Assembly: GCF_042675725.1 (NCBI RefSeq)
Contig: NZ_JBHTJN010000008.1
Coordinates: forward strand, 62,001 to 126,000
Direction of reading: 5' to 3'
Length of the DNA stretch: 64,000 nucleotides
Origin: Seminibacterium arietis
GTDB lineage: Bacteria; Pseudomonadota; Gammaproteobacteria; Enterobacterales; Pasteurellaceae
The notes beneath the pieces are model-generated. The model saw only the letters and a list, made by a program, of their open reading frames with translations, was not told the DNA's origin and ran no database searches. The position numbers were made by a program, and so were the translations under genes. Below, in pieces: positions 17,898-25,456 of this stretch; the first letter of the stretch is position 1, and each line of letters begins with the position of its first letter.

Positions 17898-18369
17898 TGT
17901 ACTCTACTTCAATAATATCAAATTCTACTGCACCACCAGGAGTCATAATATTAACTGTATCATCAACTTCTTTACCAATTAAACCACGAGCAATAGGAGA
18001 ATTGACCGAAATCAAACCGCACTTTATGTCTGCTTCATCATCACCAACAATACAATAAGTAACTTCTTCATCAGTATTAACGTTTAATAACATGACCGTT
18101 GCACCAAAAATCACTTTGCCATTATTAGGTATTTTTGTTACATCAATAATTTGACAATTAGCAAGCTTACCTTCAATTTCTTGAATACGTCCTTCACAGA
18201 AACCTTGCTGCTCTCGAGCCGCATGATACTCTGCATTTTCTTTTAAATCACCATGTTCTCGTGCTTCCGCAATAGCTTTAATGATTTCTGGGCGACGAAT
18301 ATTTTTTAGTACATCTAACTCTTTTCTTAACAGTTCTGCACCCCGTATTGTCATTGGAATTTGTTTCAT
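17893..18369 (-). CDS. greA: Transcript cleavage factor GreA
   Basis: Binds the secondary channel of RNA polymerase and stimulates cleavage of backtracked RNA. The 158 residues comprise the N-terminal coiled coil (1-75, with the tip acids in the AREHGDLKENAEYHAARE segment near 38-54) and the C-terminal FKBP-like domain (SPIARGLIGKEVDDTV). Length equals E. coli GreA. The leader contains a terminator-like hairpin reported separately. Confidence 0.97.
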   Translation of the reverse strand: MKQIPMTIRGAELLRKELDVLKNIRRPEIIKAIAEAREHGDLKENAEYHAAREQQGFCEGRIQEIEGKLANCQIIDVTKIPNNGKVIFGATVMLLNVNTDEEVTYCIVGDDEADIKCGLISVNSPIARGLIGKEVDDTVNIMTPGGAVEFDIIEVEYK

Positions 18370-18389
18370 AAAAATTAAATTACCCTTTT

Positions 18390-18432
18390 TAAAATAAAAA
18401 ACAAAACGACGCCAGAAAATACTCTCTGTCGT
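18390..18432 (-). promoter_or_regulatory. Terminator-like hairpin in the greA leader (GraL-like position)
   Basis: On the minus strand ACGAC/GTCGT with an inner AGA/TCT forms an imperfect hairpin (18406-18432), followed at once by a T-rich run (18405-18390), 20-60 bases before the greA ATG. This is the architecture of the E. coli greA leader, where early termination yields GraL RNAs; the assignment here is by position and structure only. Confidence 0.5.
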
Positions 18433-18710
18433 AGCCTAAATATAATCAGAAAAGCGATAAAACATTTTGCTCTCGCTTACTCAATTACTATTATTGTTCG
18501 CTAAAAAAAAAATAGCAACTGAAAATACTAATTATTACTTTAACCTTGTATTAATTATCTTCAAAAGTATAAGTTTTATCACTGTATAAATTTTAAAATC
18601 CAAATTCTTTTTTTACAATAAATTTACAATAAAAATTCTTCTTATTTATAAGTAAGTTATTTACTGTCAAGAATAGGGAGAAAAATTTAACACTTGAATT
18701 TTATATGATA
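18433..18710. other. greA-nrdA intergenic stretch without genes
   Basis: AT-rich divergent region of about 280 bp. I see no convincing ORF or repeat. It must hold the greA promoter (a TATATT-like -10 near 18440 on the minus strand); the NrdR boxes of nrdA begin just to its right. Confidence 0.6.
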
Positions 18711-18726
18711 ACACATTATCTTGTAT
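18711..18726 (+). promoter_or_regulatory. NrdR box 1 (candidate)
   Basis: ACACATTATCTTGTAT matches the NrdR consensus ACACwATATATwGTGT at about 12 of 16 positions and is 31 bp (three helical turns) upstream of the better box 2, the standard paired arrangement. Confidence 0.7.
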
Positions 18727-18741
18727 AAAATTTTTAGATTC

Positions 18742-18757
18742 TCACTATATCTAGTGT
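18742..18757 (+). promoter_or_regulatory. NrdR box 2, over the nrdA promoter
   Basis: TCACTATATCTAGTGT matches the NrdR consensus in 14 of 16 positions. It sits just upstream of a perfect -10 TATAAT (18762-18767), so bound NrdR-ATP/dATP would block RNA polymerase. Confidence 0.85.
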
Positions 18758-18802
18758 TTTATATAATCTAGATAGTCATACAAATACAGAGTAAAACCGC
18801 CT

Positions 18803-21073
18803 ATGAACAACGCATTGATGGTCACAAAGCGTGACGGAAGACTAGAGCCTATTGACTTAGATAAAATTCACCGAGTTATTACCTGGGCAGCAAAAGGATT
18901 AGAAAATGTTTCTGTTTCTCAAGTAGAGTTGCGTTCTCATATTCAATTTTATGAAGGAATCCGTACTTCTGATATTCATGAAACTATCATAAAAGCTGCA
19001 GCAGATTTAATCAGTAAAGATACACCTGATTATCAATATTTAGCAGCTCGTTTAGCAGTATTTCACCTTCGTAAAAAAGCGTATGGTCATTTTGAGCCCC
19101 CTAAACTTTATGATCATGTAAAAAAATTAGTACGTATGGGAAAATATGATACCTCCCTTTTAACTGATTATAGTCGCGAAGAATGGGATGAAATGGATAA
19201 CTTTTTGGATCATTGGCGGGATATGGATTTTTCCTATGCGGCAGTGAAGCAATTAGAAGGGAAATATCTAGTACAAAATAGAGTTACTGGTGAAATTTAC
19301 GAATCTGCTCAATTTTTATATTTATTAGTAGCTGCTTGTTTATTTTCAAAATACCCAAAAGAAACGCGTTTGAACTATATTAAACGTTTTTACGATGCTA
19401 CATCAACTTTCAAAATTTCACTCCCAACACCGATTATGTCTGGAGTGAGAACCCCGACACGTCAATTTAGTTCTTGTGTATTGATTGAATGTGATGATAG
19501 CCTAGACTCGATCAATGCGACCGCCTCAGCAATTGTAAAATATGTATCTCAGCGTGCAGGTATAGGAGTTAATGCTGGAGCAATCCGTGCTTTAGGTAGT
19601 TCTATTCGTGATGGTGAGGCTTTCCATACAGGCTGTATCCCATTTTATAAATACTTCCAAACAGCAGTAAAGTCTTGCTCACAAGGTGGAGTTCGTGGTG
19701 GTGCTGCAACAGTTTATTATCCAATTTGGCACTTAGAAGCTGAAAGTTTGTTAGTACTGAAAAATAATCGTGGCGTAGAAGACAACCGTGTTCGCCATAT
19801 GGATTATGGTGTACAACTAAACAAATTAATGTATCAACGCTTAATCAAGGGTGGCGACATTACTTTATTTAGTCCGTCAGATGTGGAAGGACTTTACGAA
19901 GCTTTTTTTGCTGATCAAGAAAAATTTGAACAACTTTATACACAATATGAACAAGATCCAAATATTCGGAAACGTACTGTAAAAGCAGTCGAATTATTCT
20001 CTTTACTCATGCAAGAGCGAGCATCTACAGGAAGAATTTATATTCAAAACGTTGATCATTGTAATACTCACTCGCCATTTGATCCAAAACTCGCACCTAT
20101 TCGTCAATCAAATCTATGTTTGGAGATCGCTTTGCCAACTAAGCCGCTAACTCACATTAATGACGAAAATGGCGAAATTGCTCTTTGTACTCTTTCTGCA
20201 TTCAATTTAGGGAAAATTGACAACCTTGATGAATTAGAAGAATTAGCAAATCTCGCTGTGCGTGCTTTGGATGCTTTATTAGACTATCAAAATTATCCAG
20301 TAAATGCTGCACGACATAGCTCCTTAGGTAGACGTGCATTAGGTATTGGGGTAATTAATTACGCCTACTATTTAGCTAAAAATGGTGTACGTTATTCAGA
20401 TGGTAGTGCTAATGACTTAACTCATCGCACTTTTGAAGCTATACAATATTATTTACTAAAAGCTTCGATGAATTTAGCGAAAGAGCAAGGAGCATGTGAA
20501 TATTTCCATCAGACTACTTATGCTAAAGGCATTTTGCCAATTGACACTTATAAAAAGGACATTGACACTCTCACTCAAGAGCCTTTACATTATGATTGGG
20601 AAACTTTACGCAAAGAGATTCAAGAATTTGGTTTAAGAAATTCCACATTAACTGCATTAATGCCATCGGAAACATCTTCTCAAATTTCTAACGCTACTAA
20701 TGGCATTGAACCACCACGTGGGCATGTAAGCATTAAAGCTTCTAAAGATGGCATTTTGAAACAAGTCGTTCCTGATTATGAAAATTTAAGTGATAATTAT
20801 GAATTATTATGGGATATTCCAAATAACGATGGTTACATTAAGCTAGTCGGTATTATGCAAAAATTTGTAGACCAAGCTATTTCAGCAAATACTAATTACG
20901 ATCCTGCTCGTTTTGAAGATGGTAAAGTTCCAATGAAACGCTTACTAAATGATCTATTAACTGCTTATAAATATGGTTTAAAAACACTATATTATCAAAA
21001 TACTCGTGATGGTGCGGAAGATGCACAGAATGACTTAGATGATGGCTGTGCTGGCGGGGCTTGTAAAATTTAA
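18803..21073 (+). CDS. nrdA: Ribonucleoside-diphosphate reductase 1, alpha subunit (class Ia)
   Basis: Large subunit of class Ia ribonucleotide reductase: holds the active site and the allosteric ATP-cone (MVTKRDGRLEPIDLDKI, residues 6-22). The 756 residues include RQFSSCVLIE (active-site Cys), NLCLEIALPTKP and the C-terminal redox tail DDGCAGGACKI. It is nearly identical in blocks to E. coli NrdA. It is preceded by two NrdR boxes and a TATAAT -10. Odd: no nrdB follows. A terminator and then the convergent rplT lie directly downstream, so the essential radical subunit must be encoded elsewhere. Confidence 0.98.
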   Translation: MNNALMVTKRDGRLEPIDLDKIHRVITWAAKGLENVSVSQVELRSHIQFYEGIRTSDIHETIIKAAADLISKDTPDYQYLAARLAVFHLRKKAYGHFEPPKLYDHVKKLVRMGKYDTSLLTDYSREEWDEMDNFLDHWRDMDFSYAAVKQLEGKYLVQNRVTGEIYESAQFLYLLVAACLFSKYPKETRLNYIKRFYDATSTFKISLPTPIMSGVRTPTRQFSSCVLIECDDSLDSINATASAIVKYVSQRAGIGVNAGAIRALGSSIRDGEAFHTGCIPFYKYFQTAVKSCSQGGVRGGAATVYYPIWHLEAESLLVLKNNRGVEDNRVRHMDYGVQLNKLMYQRLIKGGDITLFSPSDVEGLYEAFFADQEKFEQLYTQYEQDPNIRKRTVKAVELFSLLMQERASTGRIYIQNVDHCNTHSPFDPKLAPIRQSNLCLEIALPTKPLTHINDENGEIALCTLSAFNLGKIDNLDELEELANLAVRALDALLDYQNYPVNAARHSSLGRRALGIGVINYAYYLAKNGVRYSDGSANDLTHRTFEAIQYYLLKASMNLAKEQGACEYFHQTTYAKGILPIDTYKKDIDTLTQEPLHYDWETLRKEIQEFGLRNSTLTALMPSETSSQISNATNGIEPPRGHVSIKASKDGILKQVVPDYENLSDNYELLWDIPNNDGYIKLVGIMQKFVDQAISANTNYDPARFEDGKVPMKRLLNDLLTAYKYGLKTLYYQNTRDGAEDAQNDLDDGCAGGACKI

Positions 21074-21082
21074 AACTTAATA

Positions 21083-21113
21083 AAAGAACCGCACTTTTAA
21101 AGTGCAGTTCTTT
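21083..21113 (+). terminator. Terminator after nrdA from a USS and a degenerate inverted partner
   Basis: AAAGAAC-C-GCACTTT pairs with AAAGTGC-A-GTTCTTT; one C/A mismatch exists because the second arm reads AGTGCAGT instead of AGTGCGGT. Located 10 bp past the nrdA stop. Confidence 0.8.
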
Positions 21114-21152
21114 ATACCTTATTGTTATTACATTTTCTTTCCTAAATAGAAA

Positions 21153-21176
21153 TAAAAAAGGACGCACTAGCGTCCT
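21153..21176 (-). terminator. Terminator after rplT
   Basis: AGGACGC (21159-21165) pairs with GCGTCCT (21170-21176), loop ACTA, with T6 on the minus strand. It closes the thrS-infC-rpmI-rplT unit. Confidence 0.9.
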
Positions 21177-21195
21177 AATTTTACACTATAATCAA

Positions 21196-21549
21196 TTAAA
21201 GTGCAGATTTTGCTTTTTCTACTAAAGCAGCAAAAGCCACTTTATCGAATACCGCAATGTCAGCTAAAATCTTACGATCTATTTCAACAGAAGCTTTTTT
21301 CAACCCATTGATAAATTTACTGTAAGATAAACCGTTTTGACGAGCTGCTGCATTAATACGAGCAATCCACAATTGACGGAACTGACGTTTACGTTGACGA
21401 CGGTCACGATATGCATATTGACCAGCTTTGATCACTGCTTGAAATGCAACACGATACACACGTGAACGTGCACCATAATAACCTTTAGCAGCCTTAAGTA
21501 CTTTCTTATGGCGTGCTCTTGCAATAACACCACGTTTTACACGAGCCAT
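21196..21549 (-). CDS. rplT: Ribosomal protein L20
   Basis: 50S assembly protein and, in E. coli, translational repressor of rpmI-rplT. The 117 residues with the basic N-terminal tail ([16 protein letters not shown]) and [18 protein letters not shown] are diagnostic. Last gene of the thrS-infC-rpmI-rplT cluster. Confidence 0.98.
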
Positions 21550-21607
21550 TATCTAATCTCCTATGTCTTATTTAATTAACTAAAATTTACTAAATGTACG
21601 CCCATGC

Positions 21608-21805
21608 TTATGCGTATGGCAAGCAGGCTACGACTAAAACTTGGTCTGCTTTCGCAACCATAGATTTATGACGCAAATGACGTTTACGTTTAGTTGTTTT
21701 TTTAGTCAGAATATGACGTAAATGAGATTGTTTACGTTTGAAACCGCCTGAAGCTGTTTTCTTGAAACGCTTAGCAGCACCACGTACAGTTTTAATTTTT
21801 GGCAT
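21608..21805 (-). CDS. rpmI: Ribosomal protein L35
   Basis: Small basic 50S protein. The frame is open to 21850, but the conserved N-terminus is [17 protein letters not shown], so the start is the ATG at 21805, preceded by GGAG at seven bases; this gives 65 residues, the family length. Between infC and rplT as in E. coli, where L20 controls its translation. Confidence 0.97.
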
Positions 21806-21953
21806 TTTAACTCCGCATTGTTTAAAATTTAAAATTACTACGAATTTCATGTCTATTATTCAGACTTAAGCTATCGTAGTTTCTCATCATATAATAATTA
21901 GGCGAATAAAAAGTCTAAAAACAATATCCTTTTATTACTTGACAGTGCACTAA

Positions 21954-22496
21954 CTATTTCTTTTTAGGGGCAAGTACCATAATAGCTTGGCGACCTTCTA
22001 ATTTGCCAGGAGCAGATTCTACTATAGCAATTTCCGCAAGGTCATTTTTTACACGTTCTAACACGTCCAAACCAATGTCTTGATGAGCCATTTCACGTCC
22101 ACGGAAGCGAACTGTAACCTTAGCTTTATCCCCATCTTCTAAAAAGCGAATCAGGCTGCGTAGTTTTACCTGATAGTCGCCTTCATCTGTACCAGGACGG
22201 AATTTAACTTCCTTCACTTGTACAACTTTCTGCTTTTTCTTTTGCTCTTTTGCAGCTTTTCCTTTCTCATAAAGAAACTTACCATAATTCATAATTCGGC
22301 ATACTGGAGGTTCAGCATTCGGACTAATTTCGACAAGATCTAATTCTACAGCCTCTGCTTGATTCAAAGCTTCTTGAATACTAACTATCCCAGCTTGCTC
22401 ACCATCTTGATTAATTAAACGAACTTCTTTTACTCGAATTTCTTCATTGATTCGGTTTGGGCGATTCGTTACAGGTGCTTTTTTTACGGTTTTAAT
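21954..22496 (-). CDS. infC: Translation initiation factor IF-3, AUU start
   Basis: Binds the 30S subunit and proofreads the initiator codon. Domains: N-terminal (NRPNRINEEIRVKEVRLI), lysine-rich linker (AAKEQKKKQK) and C-terminal (FRPGTDEGDYQVKLRSL, GREMAHQDIG). An in-frame ATG exists at 22511, but it overlaps the GGAGG ribosome site (complement of 22505-22509). The codon eight bases after that site is ATT at 22496, giving 180 residues beginning (M)KTVKKAPVT, which fits the family length. AUU is the known autoregulated infC start, because IF-3 itself discriminates against it. Confidence 0.93.
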   Translation of the reverse strand: MKTVKKAPVTNRPNRINEEIRVKEVRLINQDGEQAGIVSIQEALNQAEAVELDLVEISPNAEPPVCRIMNYGKFLYEKGKAAKEQKKKQKVVQVKEVKFRPGTDEGDYQVKLRSLIRFLEDGDKAKVTVRFRGREMAHQDIGLDVLERVKNDLAEIAIVESAPGKLEGRQAIMVLAPKKK

Positions 22497-22662
22497 GGTT
22501 TGATCCTCCATCAGGTTAAACTACAAATCATACTTGTTAAATAATAAGCAAAAGATATGACTTCCATCCGCTCAAATTGAGCAAAACGAGCGAATTTTAA
22601 GGGATTTTTACTTTTTATGCAAGACGTTAATCATTTAAAACAATTAAATTATTATAAATATC

Positions 22663-22698
22663 ACCGCACTTTATTCTATGATAATAATAAAGTGCGGT
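22663..22698. terminator. Inverted USS pair between thrS and infC
   Basis: ACCGCACTTTATT (22663-22675) and AATAAAGTGCGGT (22686-22698) form a perfect 13-bp stem with a 10-base loop. Exits are only moderately T-rich, so it may attenuate rather than fully terminate thrS transcription before infC. Confidence 0.6.
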
Positions 22699-22709
22699 AA
22701 TTTTAAAAA

Positions 22710-24641
22710 CTATTCTTCTCCAATTAATTTCAGTTCACGATTTCTAATTTGAGTTTTTAAAATTTGTACAAAATCTTCTACTTTATACGTACCTAAATCA
22801 GTGCCTTTACGAGTACGTACAGAAATTTTACCTTCTGTAATTTCTTTATCGCCACATACTAACATATAAGGAACTCGACGGATTGTATGCTCTCGTACTT
22901 TAAAACCAACTTTCTCGTTACGAAGATCAGATTTAGCACGAATTCCTGCTGCGGAGAGTGCTTTTACAACATTTAGCACATAATCAGATTGACTATCGGT
23001 AATATTCATTACAACGGCTTGCACTGGTGCTAACCAAGATGGGAAAAAGCCTGCATACTCTTCAGTAAGAATACCAATAAATCGTTCAAGTGAACCTAAA
23101 ATCGCTCGATGAATCATTACAGGAACATGGCGATCATTATTTTCTGCAACGTAAGATGCATTTAAGCGAGACGGTAAGGCAAAATCAAGTTGAATCGTAC
23201 CACATTGCCATTCACGATCTAAGCAATCACGCAGTGCAAATTCAATTTTAGGACCATAAAATGCACCTTCTCCCTCTTGAATTTCATATTGTAAACCGTT
23301 TGCAGTCAATGCTGCAGCAAGTGCATTTTCTGAACGTTCCCAAATTTCATCAGTACCAATACGTTTTTCAGGACGAGTAGATAATTTAACTTGAATATCA
23401 GAGAATCCAAAAGTGCTATAAATATCATACACCATGCGAATACAACTAGTCACTTCGGTTTCAATTTGATTTTCAGTACAGAAAATATGAGCATCATCTT
23501 GAGTAAACCCTCTTACACGCATTAAACCGTGTAAAGAACCTGAAGGTTCATTGCGATGGCAAGATCCAAACTCTGCCATACGAATAGGTAAATCACGATA
23601 AGATTTCAAACCTTGATTAAAAATTTGCACGTGTCCAGGGCAATTCATCGGCTTGATCGCATATTCACGGTTTTCTGATGATGTAGTAAACATTAGATCA
23701 CCATAATTCTGCCAATGCCCTGTTTTTTCCCATAAAACACGATCCATCATGAAAGGACCTTTGACTTCTTGATAATCATATTCTTTTAATTTAGTACGAA
23801 CAAAAGTTTCTAATTCGCGAAAAATTGTCCAACCATCATTGTGCCAAAACACCATGCCTGGTGCTTCTTCTTGCATGTGATAAAGATCAAGCGCTTTACC
23901 AATTTTACGGTGATCTCGTTTTGCGGCCTCTTCCAAACGATGTAAATAATCAGCAAGTTGTTTTTTATCTGCCCATGCCGTGCCATAGATTCGTTGTAGC
24001 ATTTTATTTTTACTATCACCACGCCAATATGCACCAGCAATTTTTTGCAATTTGAAATGATGACAAAAACGCATATTCGGCACATGAGGACCTCTACACA
24101 TATCAATGTACTCTTGATGGAAATACAACGCTGGACGAGAAGTGCGGTCAATATTTTCATCCAAAATTGCCATTTTATAGGATTCACCACGTTGTTCAAA
24201 AGTATCTCTTGCTTCTTGCCAGCTTACAGCTTTTTTCACTACATCATAATTAGTTTTTGCCAGCTCTAACATGCGTTTTTCTAATTTATCTAAATCTTCT
24301 TGTGTTAAAGAGCGGTCAAGATCAATATCATAATAAAAACCATTATCGATAGTCGGTCCAATTGCCATTTTTACATTAGGAAATAACTGCTTAATAGCGT
24401 GCCCAAGTAAATGAGCTGTAGAATGTCTAATGATTTCTAAACCATCTTCATCTTTAGCAGTAATAATTTCAAGGCTAGCATCTTCATTAATAAGATCACA
24501 AGCATCACGGCGTTCACCGTTAACACGGCCTGCGATTGTTGCTTTAGCGAGTCCCGCCCCAATACTTTGAGCGACGTCTAACACAGAAACTGGTTGTTCA
24601 AAATGACGCTGTGAACCGTCAGGTAGAGTGATAATTGGCAT
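22710..24641 (-). CDS. thrS: Threonyl-tRNA synthetase
   Basis: Charges tRNA-Thr and edits Ser-tRNA-Thr. The 643 residues show the N-terminal TGS domain (MPIITLPDGSQRHF), the editing domain with HSTAHLLGHA (near 73), class II catalytic motifs (KPMNCPGH; FGSCHRNEPSG, motif 2 Arg; RAILGSLERFIG, motif 3) and the anticodon-binding domain from about 540. First gene of thrS-infC-rpmI-rplT. The leader has an anticodon-arm mimic, so translation is probably autoregulated. Confidence 0.98.
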   Translation of the reverse strand: MPIITLPDGSQRHFEQPVSVLDVAQSIGAGLAKATIAGRVNGERRDACDLINEDASLEIITAKDEDGLEIIRHSTAHLLGHAIKQLFPNVKMAIGPTIDNGFYYDIDLDRSLTQEDLDKLEKRMLELAKTNYDVVKKAVSWQEARDTFEQRGESYKMAILDENIDRTSRPALYFHQEYIDMCRGPHVPNMRFCHHFKLQKIAGAYWRGDSKNKMLQRIYGTAWADKKQLADYLHRLEEAAKRDHRKIGKALDLYHMQEEAPGMVFWHNDGWTIFRELETFVRTKLKEYDYQEVKGPFMMDRVLWEKTGHWQNYGDLMFTTSSENREYAIKPMNCPGHVQIFNQGLKSYRDLPIRMAEFGSCHRNEPSGSLHGLMRVRGFTQDDAHIFCTENQIETEVTSCIRMVYDIYSTFGFSDIQVKLSTRPEKRIGTDEIWERSENALAAALTANGLQYEIQEGEGAFYGPKIEFALRDCLDREWQCGTIQLDFALPSRLNASYVAENNDRHVPVMIHRAILGSLERFIGILTEEYAGFFPSWLAPVQAVVMNITDSQSDYVLNVVKALSAAGIRAKSDLRNEKVGFKVREHTIRRVPYMLVCGDKEITEGKISVRTRKGTDLGTYKVEDFVQILKTQIRNRELKLIGEE

Positions 24642-24660
24642 TTTAAATCCTTATACAGTG

Positions 24661-24681
24661 GTAACCCATACGAAAGGTTAC
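24661..24681 (-). promoter_or_regulatory. thrS operator hairpin mimicking the tRNA-Thr(CGU) anticodon arm
   Basis: On the minus strand GTAACC and GGTTAC pair, a U-G wobble closes the stem, and the 7-base loop reads UUCGUAU: U33, anticodon CGU, A37. CGU lies at -31 to -29 from the AUG and the AAGGAT ribosome site follows immediately. The E. coli thrS operator has the same design: ThrRS binds it and blocks the ribosome. Confidence 0.82.
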
Positions 24682-24691
24682 ATGTTCATTT

Positions 24692-24718
24692 AAAAAATAA
24701 AAAAGGGAAAACTCCCCC
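24692..24718 (-). promoter_or_regulatory. Terminator-like hairpin in the thrS leader
   Basis: On the minus strand GGGA-GTTT-TCCC, extendable by two G-U pairs, is followed by T6-A-T6, about 50-75 bases before the thrS ATG. It could attenuate thrS or insulate it. No threonine-rich leader ORF precedes it. Confidence 0.55.
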
Positions 24719-24855
24719 ATCATGTGATTATACGTGCAAAAACACTTTAATTTTATGCTTACAGTGTATAAAAATCGCTGTGGATTCTAACATAGTTTAT
24801 TTTCTTTGAAAAATTTTTTAGCGTTTCATCAGATATAAACTAGAAAAAGCATGTG

Positions 24856-25023
24856 ATGAACTTTATGACTAAATTTAATCCACTTAAAATATCAATATTT
24901 TGTGTGTTGTTATGGTTTTTAGTGGTTGCGATGTGGTTCGGTTGGTCTGTGTTGTTTTGTTGTTATTATTTTGTTAAATGCCTAGATATTTTAATCATTT
25001 CAAAAAATAAAGCCTATTTTTAA
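24856..25023 (+). CDS. Small hydrophobic protein, 55 residues, unknown
   Basis: ATG at 24856 to TAA at 25021-25023. After MNFMTKFNPLKIS the sequence has a long hydrophobic stretch rich in V, L, F, W and C (about residues 14-40) and a short polar tail ending NKAYF. It looks like a one- or two-segment membrane protein. The ribosome site is weak. The stop is embedded in a terminator hairpin. It lies at the edge of the prophage/toxin-antitoxin island; no family recognised. Confidence 0.45.
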   Translation: MNFMTKFNPLKISIFCVLLWFLVVAMWFGWSVLFCCYYFVKCLDILIISKNKAYF

Positions 25024-25032
25024 ATAGGCTTT
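25009..25032. terminator. Terminator between the 55-residue ORF and the RHH gene
   Basis: AAAGCCTATTT (25009-25019) pairs with AAATAGGCTTT (25022-25032), nearly loopless as DNA, so effectively a 10-bp stem with a 4-base loop. T-rich on the minus-strand exit. Confidence 0.8.
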
Positions 25033-25070
25033 AGTGATAGGAGTAATATATATTATGCGTGCGTATTATA

Positions 25071-25253
25071 TCACCCTTTTGATTTTTTAAATAGTTCAAC
25101 GGCTTGAATGATTAATTGGTTTTGCGGTATGCCGTTATCTTTTGCCAGTTGTTCTATTTCTTCTACTATTGTTTTAGGGAGTTTAAAGGATTTTACTTTA
25201 ATTCCGTGTTTCTCTTCGCTACGCTTAACTATTTCACTTCTTGACAATGCCAT
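25071..25253 (-). CDS. Ribbon-helix-helix DNA-binding protein (CopG/Arc-like), 60 residues
   Basis: After a basic N-terminus (MALSRSEIVKRSEEKHG) comes an RHH core: the strand KVKSFKLPKTIV, then two helices EEIEQLAKDNG and QNQLIIQAVELFKK. Such proteins act as dimeric repressors or partition or antitoxin factors. It is downstream (minus strand) of the Ibs-like peptide gene. Its 5' end carries the plus-strand promoter of the putative antisense RNA. The target is unknown. Confidence 0.65.
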   Translation of the reverse strand: MALSRSEIVKRSEEKHGIKVKSFKLPKTIVEEIEQLAKDNGIPQNQLIIQAVELFKKSKG

Positions 25254-25270
25254 ATTGTTTCCCTTATATT
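25241..25270 (+). promoter_or_regulatory. Plus-strand promoter for the putative antitoxin RNA
   Basis: Perfect -35 TTGACA (25241-25246), 18-bp spacer, -10 TATATT (25265-25270). Predicted RNA start about 25277, i.e. antisense to the Ibs-like gene, beginning past its stop codon. Confidence 0.6.
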
Positions 25271-25281
25271 TATTTGAGCTA

Positions 25282-25305
25282 AAGGGGAGGGAACAGCCTC
25301 CCCTT
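25282..25305. repeat. GC-rich hairpin after the Ibs-like gene
   Basis: AAGGGGAGG (25282-25290) and CCTCCCCTT (25297-25305), loop of six. A perfect, unusually GC-rich stem for this genome, without a T-run. It lies at the 3' end of the peptide mRNA and the 5' end of the putative antisense RNA. Confidence 0.8.
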
Positions 25306-25314
25306 AGATCTAGT

Positions 25315-25383
25315 CTAGTAAGCTGGTAAGCTTACCATTAATCCGACTAGCAGGATGACAATGATGATAATGAAACGGTTCAT
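25315..25383 (-). CDS. Candidate Ibs-like type I toxin peptide, 22 residues
   Basis: ATG at 25383, TAG at 25317-25315, with AGGAAAG ribosome site seven bases before the start. The peptide starts MNRF, continues with an uninterrupted run of I, V and L, and ends VSLPAY. E. coli Ibs toxins are 18-19 residues with the same plan: one charged residue near the start, an I/V/L membrane stretch, and a C-terminal S-x-x-A-Y type end. Promoter (25457-25485), structured 5' leader and an antisense promoter surround it. Predicted to depolarise the inner membrane if overproduced. It is far below usual ORF cut-offs. Confidence 0.6.
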   Translation of the reverse strand: MNRFIIIIVILLVGLMVSLPAY

Positions 25384-25404
25384 TGTTCTTTCCTCTCAAA
25401 TATC

Positions 25405-25451
25405 GTAAGGATTAAGCCTTACACTCACTTTCAAGCCTGTTCTTGAAAGTG
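25405..25451 (-). promoter_or_regulatory. Structured 5' leader of the Ibs-like mRNA
   Basis: Two perfect hairpins: a 10-bp stem at the very 5' end (25426-25451) and a 6-bp stem (25405-25422) just before the ribosome site. A 5'-terminal stem and sequestered leader are typical of type I toxin mRNAs. Confidence 0.6.
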
Positions 25452-25456
25452 ATTAT

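Larger units (their letters stand above)
25277..25451 (+). ncRNA. Candidate Sib-like antisense RNA (type I antitoxin)
   Basis: From the predicted start near 25277 the RNA would run antisense through the whole 22-codon peptide gene and its ribosome site. Its 5' end folds into a 9-bp hairpin (25282-25305). It can end at one of two hairpins, GTAAGG/CCTTAC (25405-25422) or CACTTTCAAG/CTTGAAAGTG (25426-25451), the latter followed by an AT-rich tail. Size (about 130-175 bases) and layout match Sib RNAs. Transcription is inferred only from promoter and structure. Confidence 0.5.

Noticed and set aside
23810..24269. Several open frames overlapping thrS on both strands
   Set aside because: They are alternative frames of a highly conserved gene with no ribosome sites or recognisable products.
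24642..24719. Open reading in the thrS leader (ATG-ATG-GGG-GAG…) as a leader peptide
   Set aside because: It runs almost to the thrS ATG through the operator hairpin, has only one Thr codon and no ribosome site. Threonine-codon attenuation is not supported.
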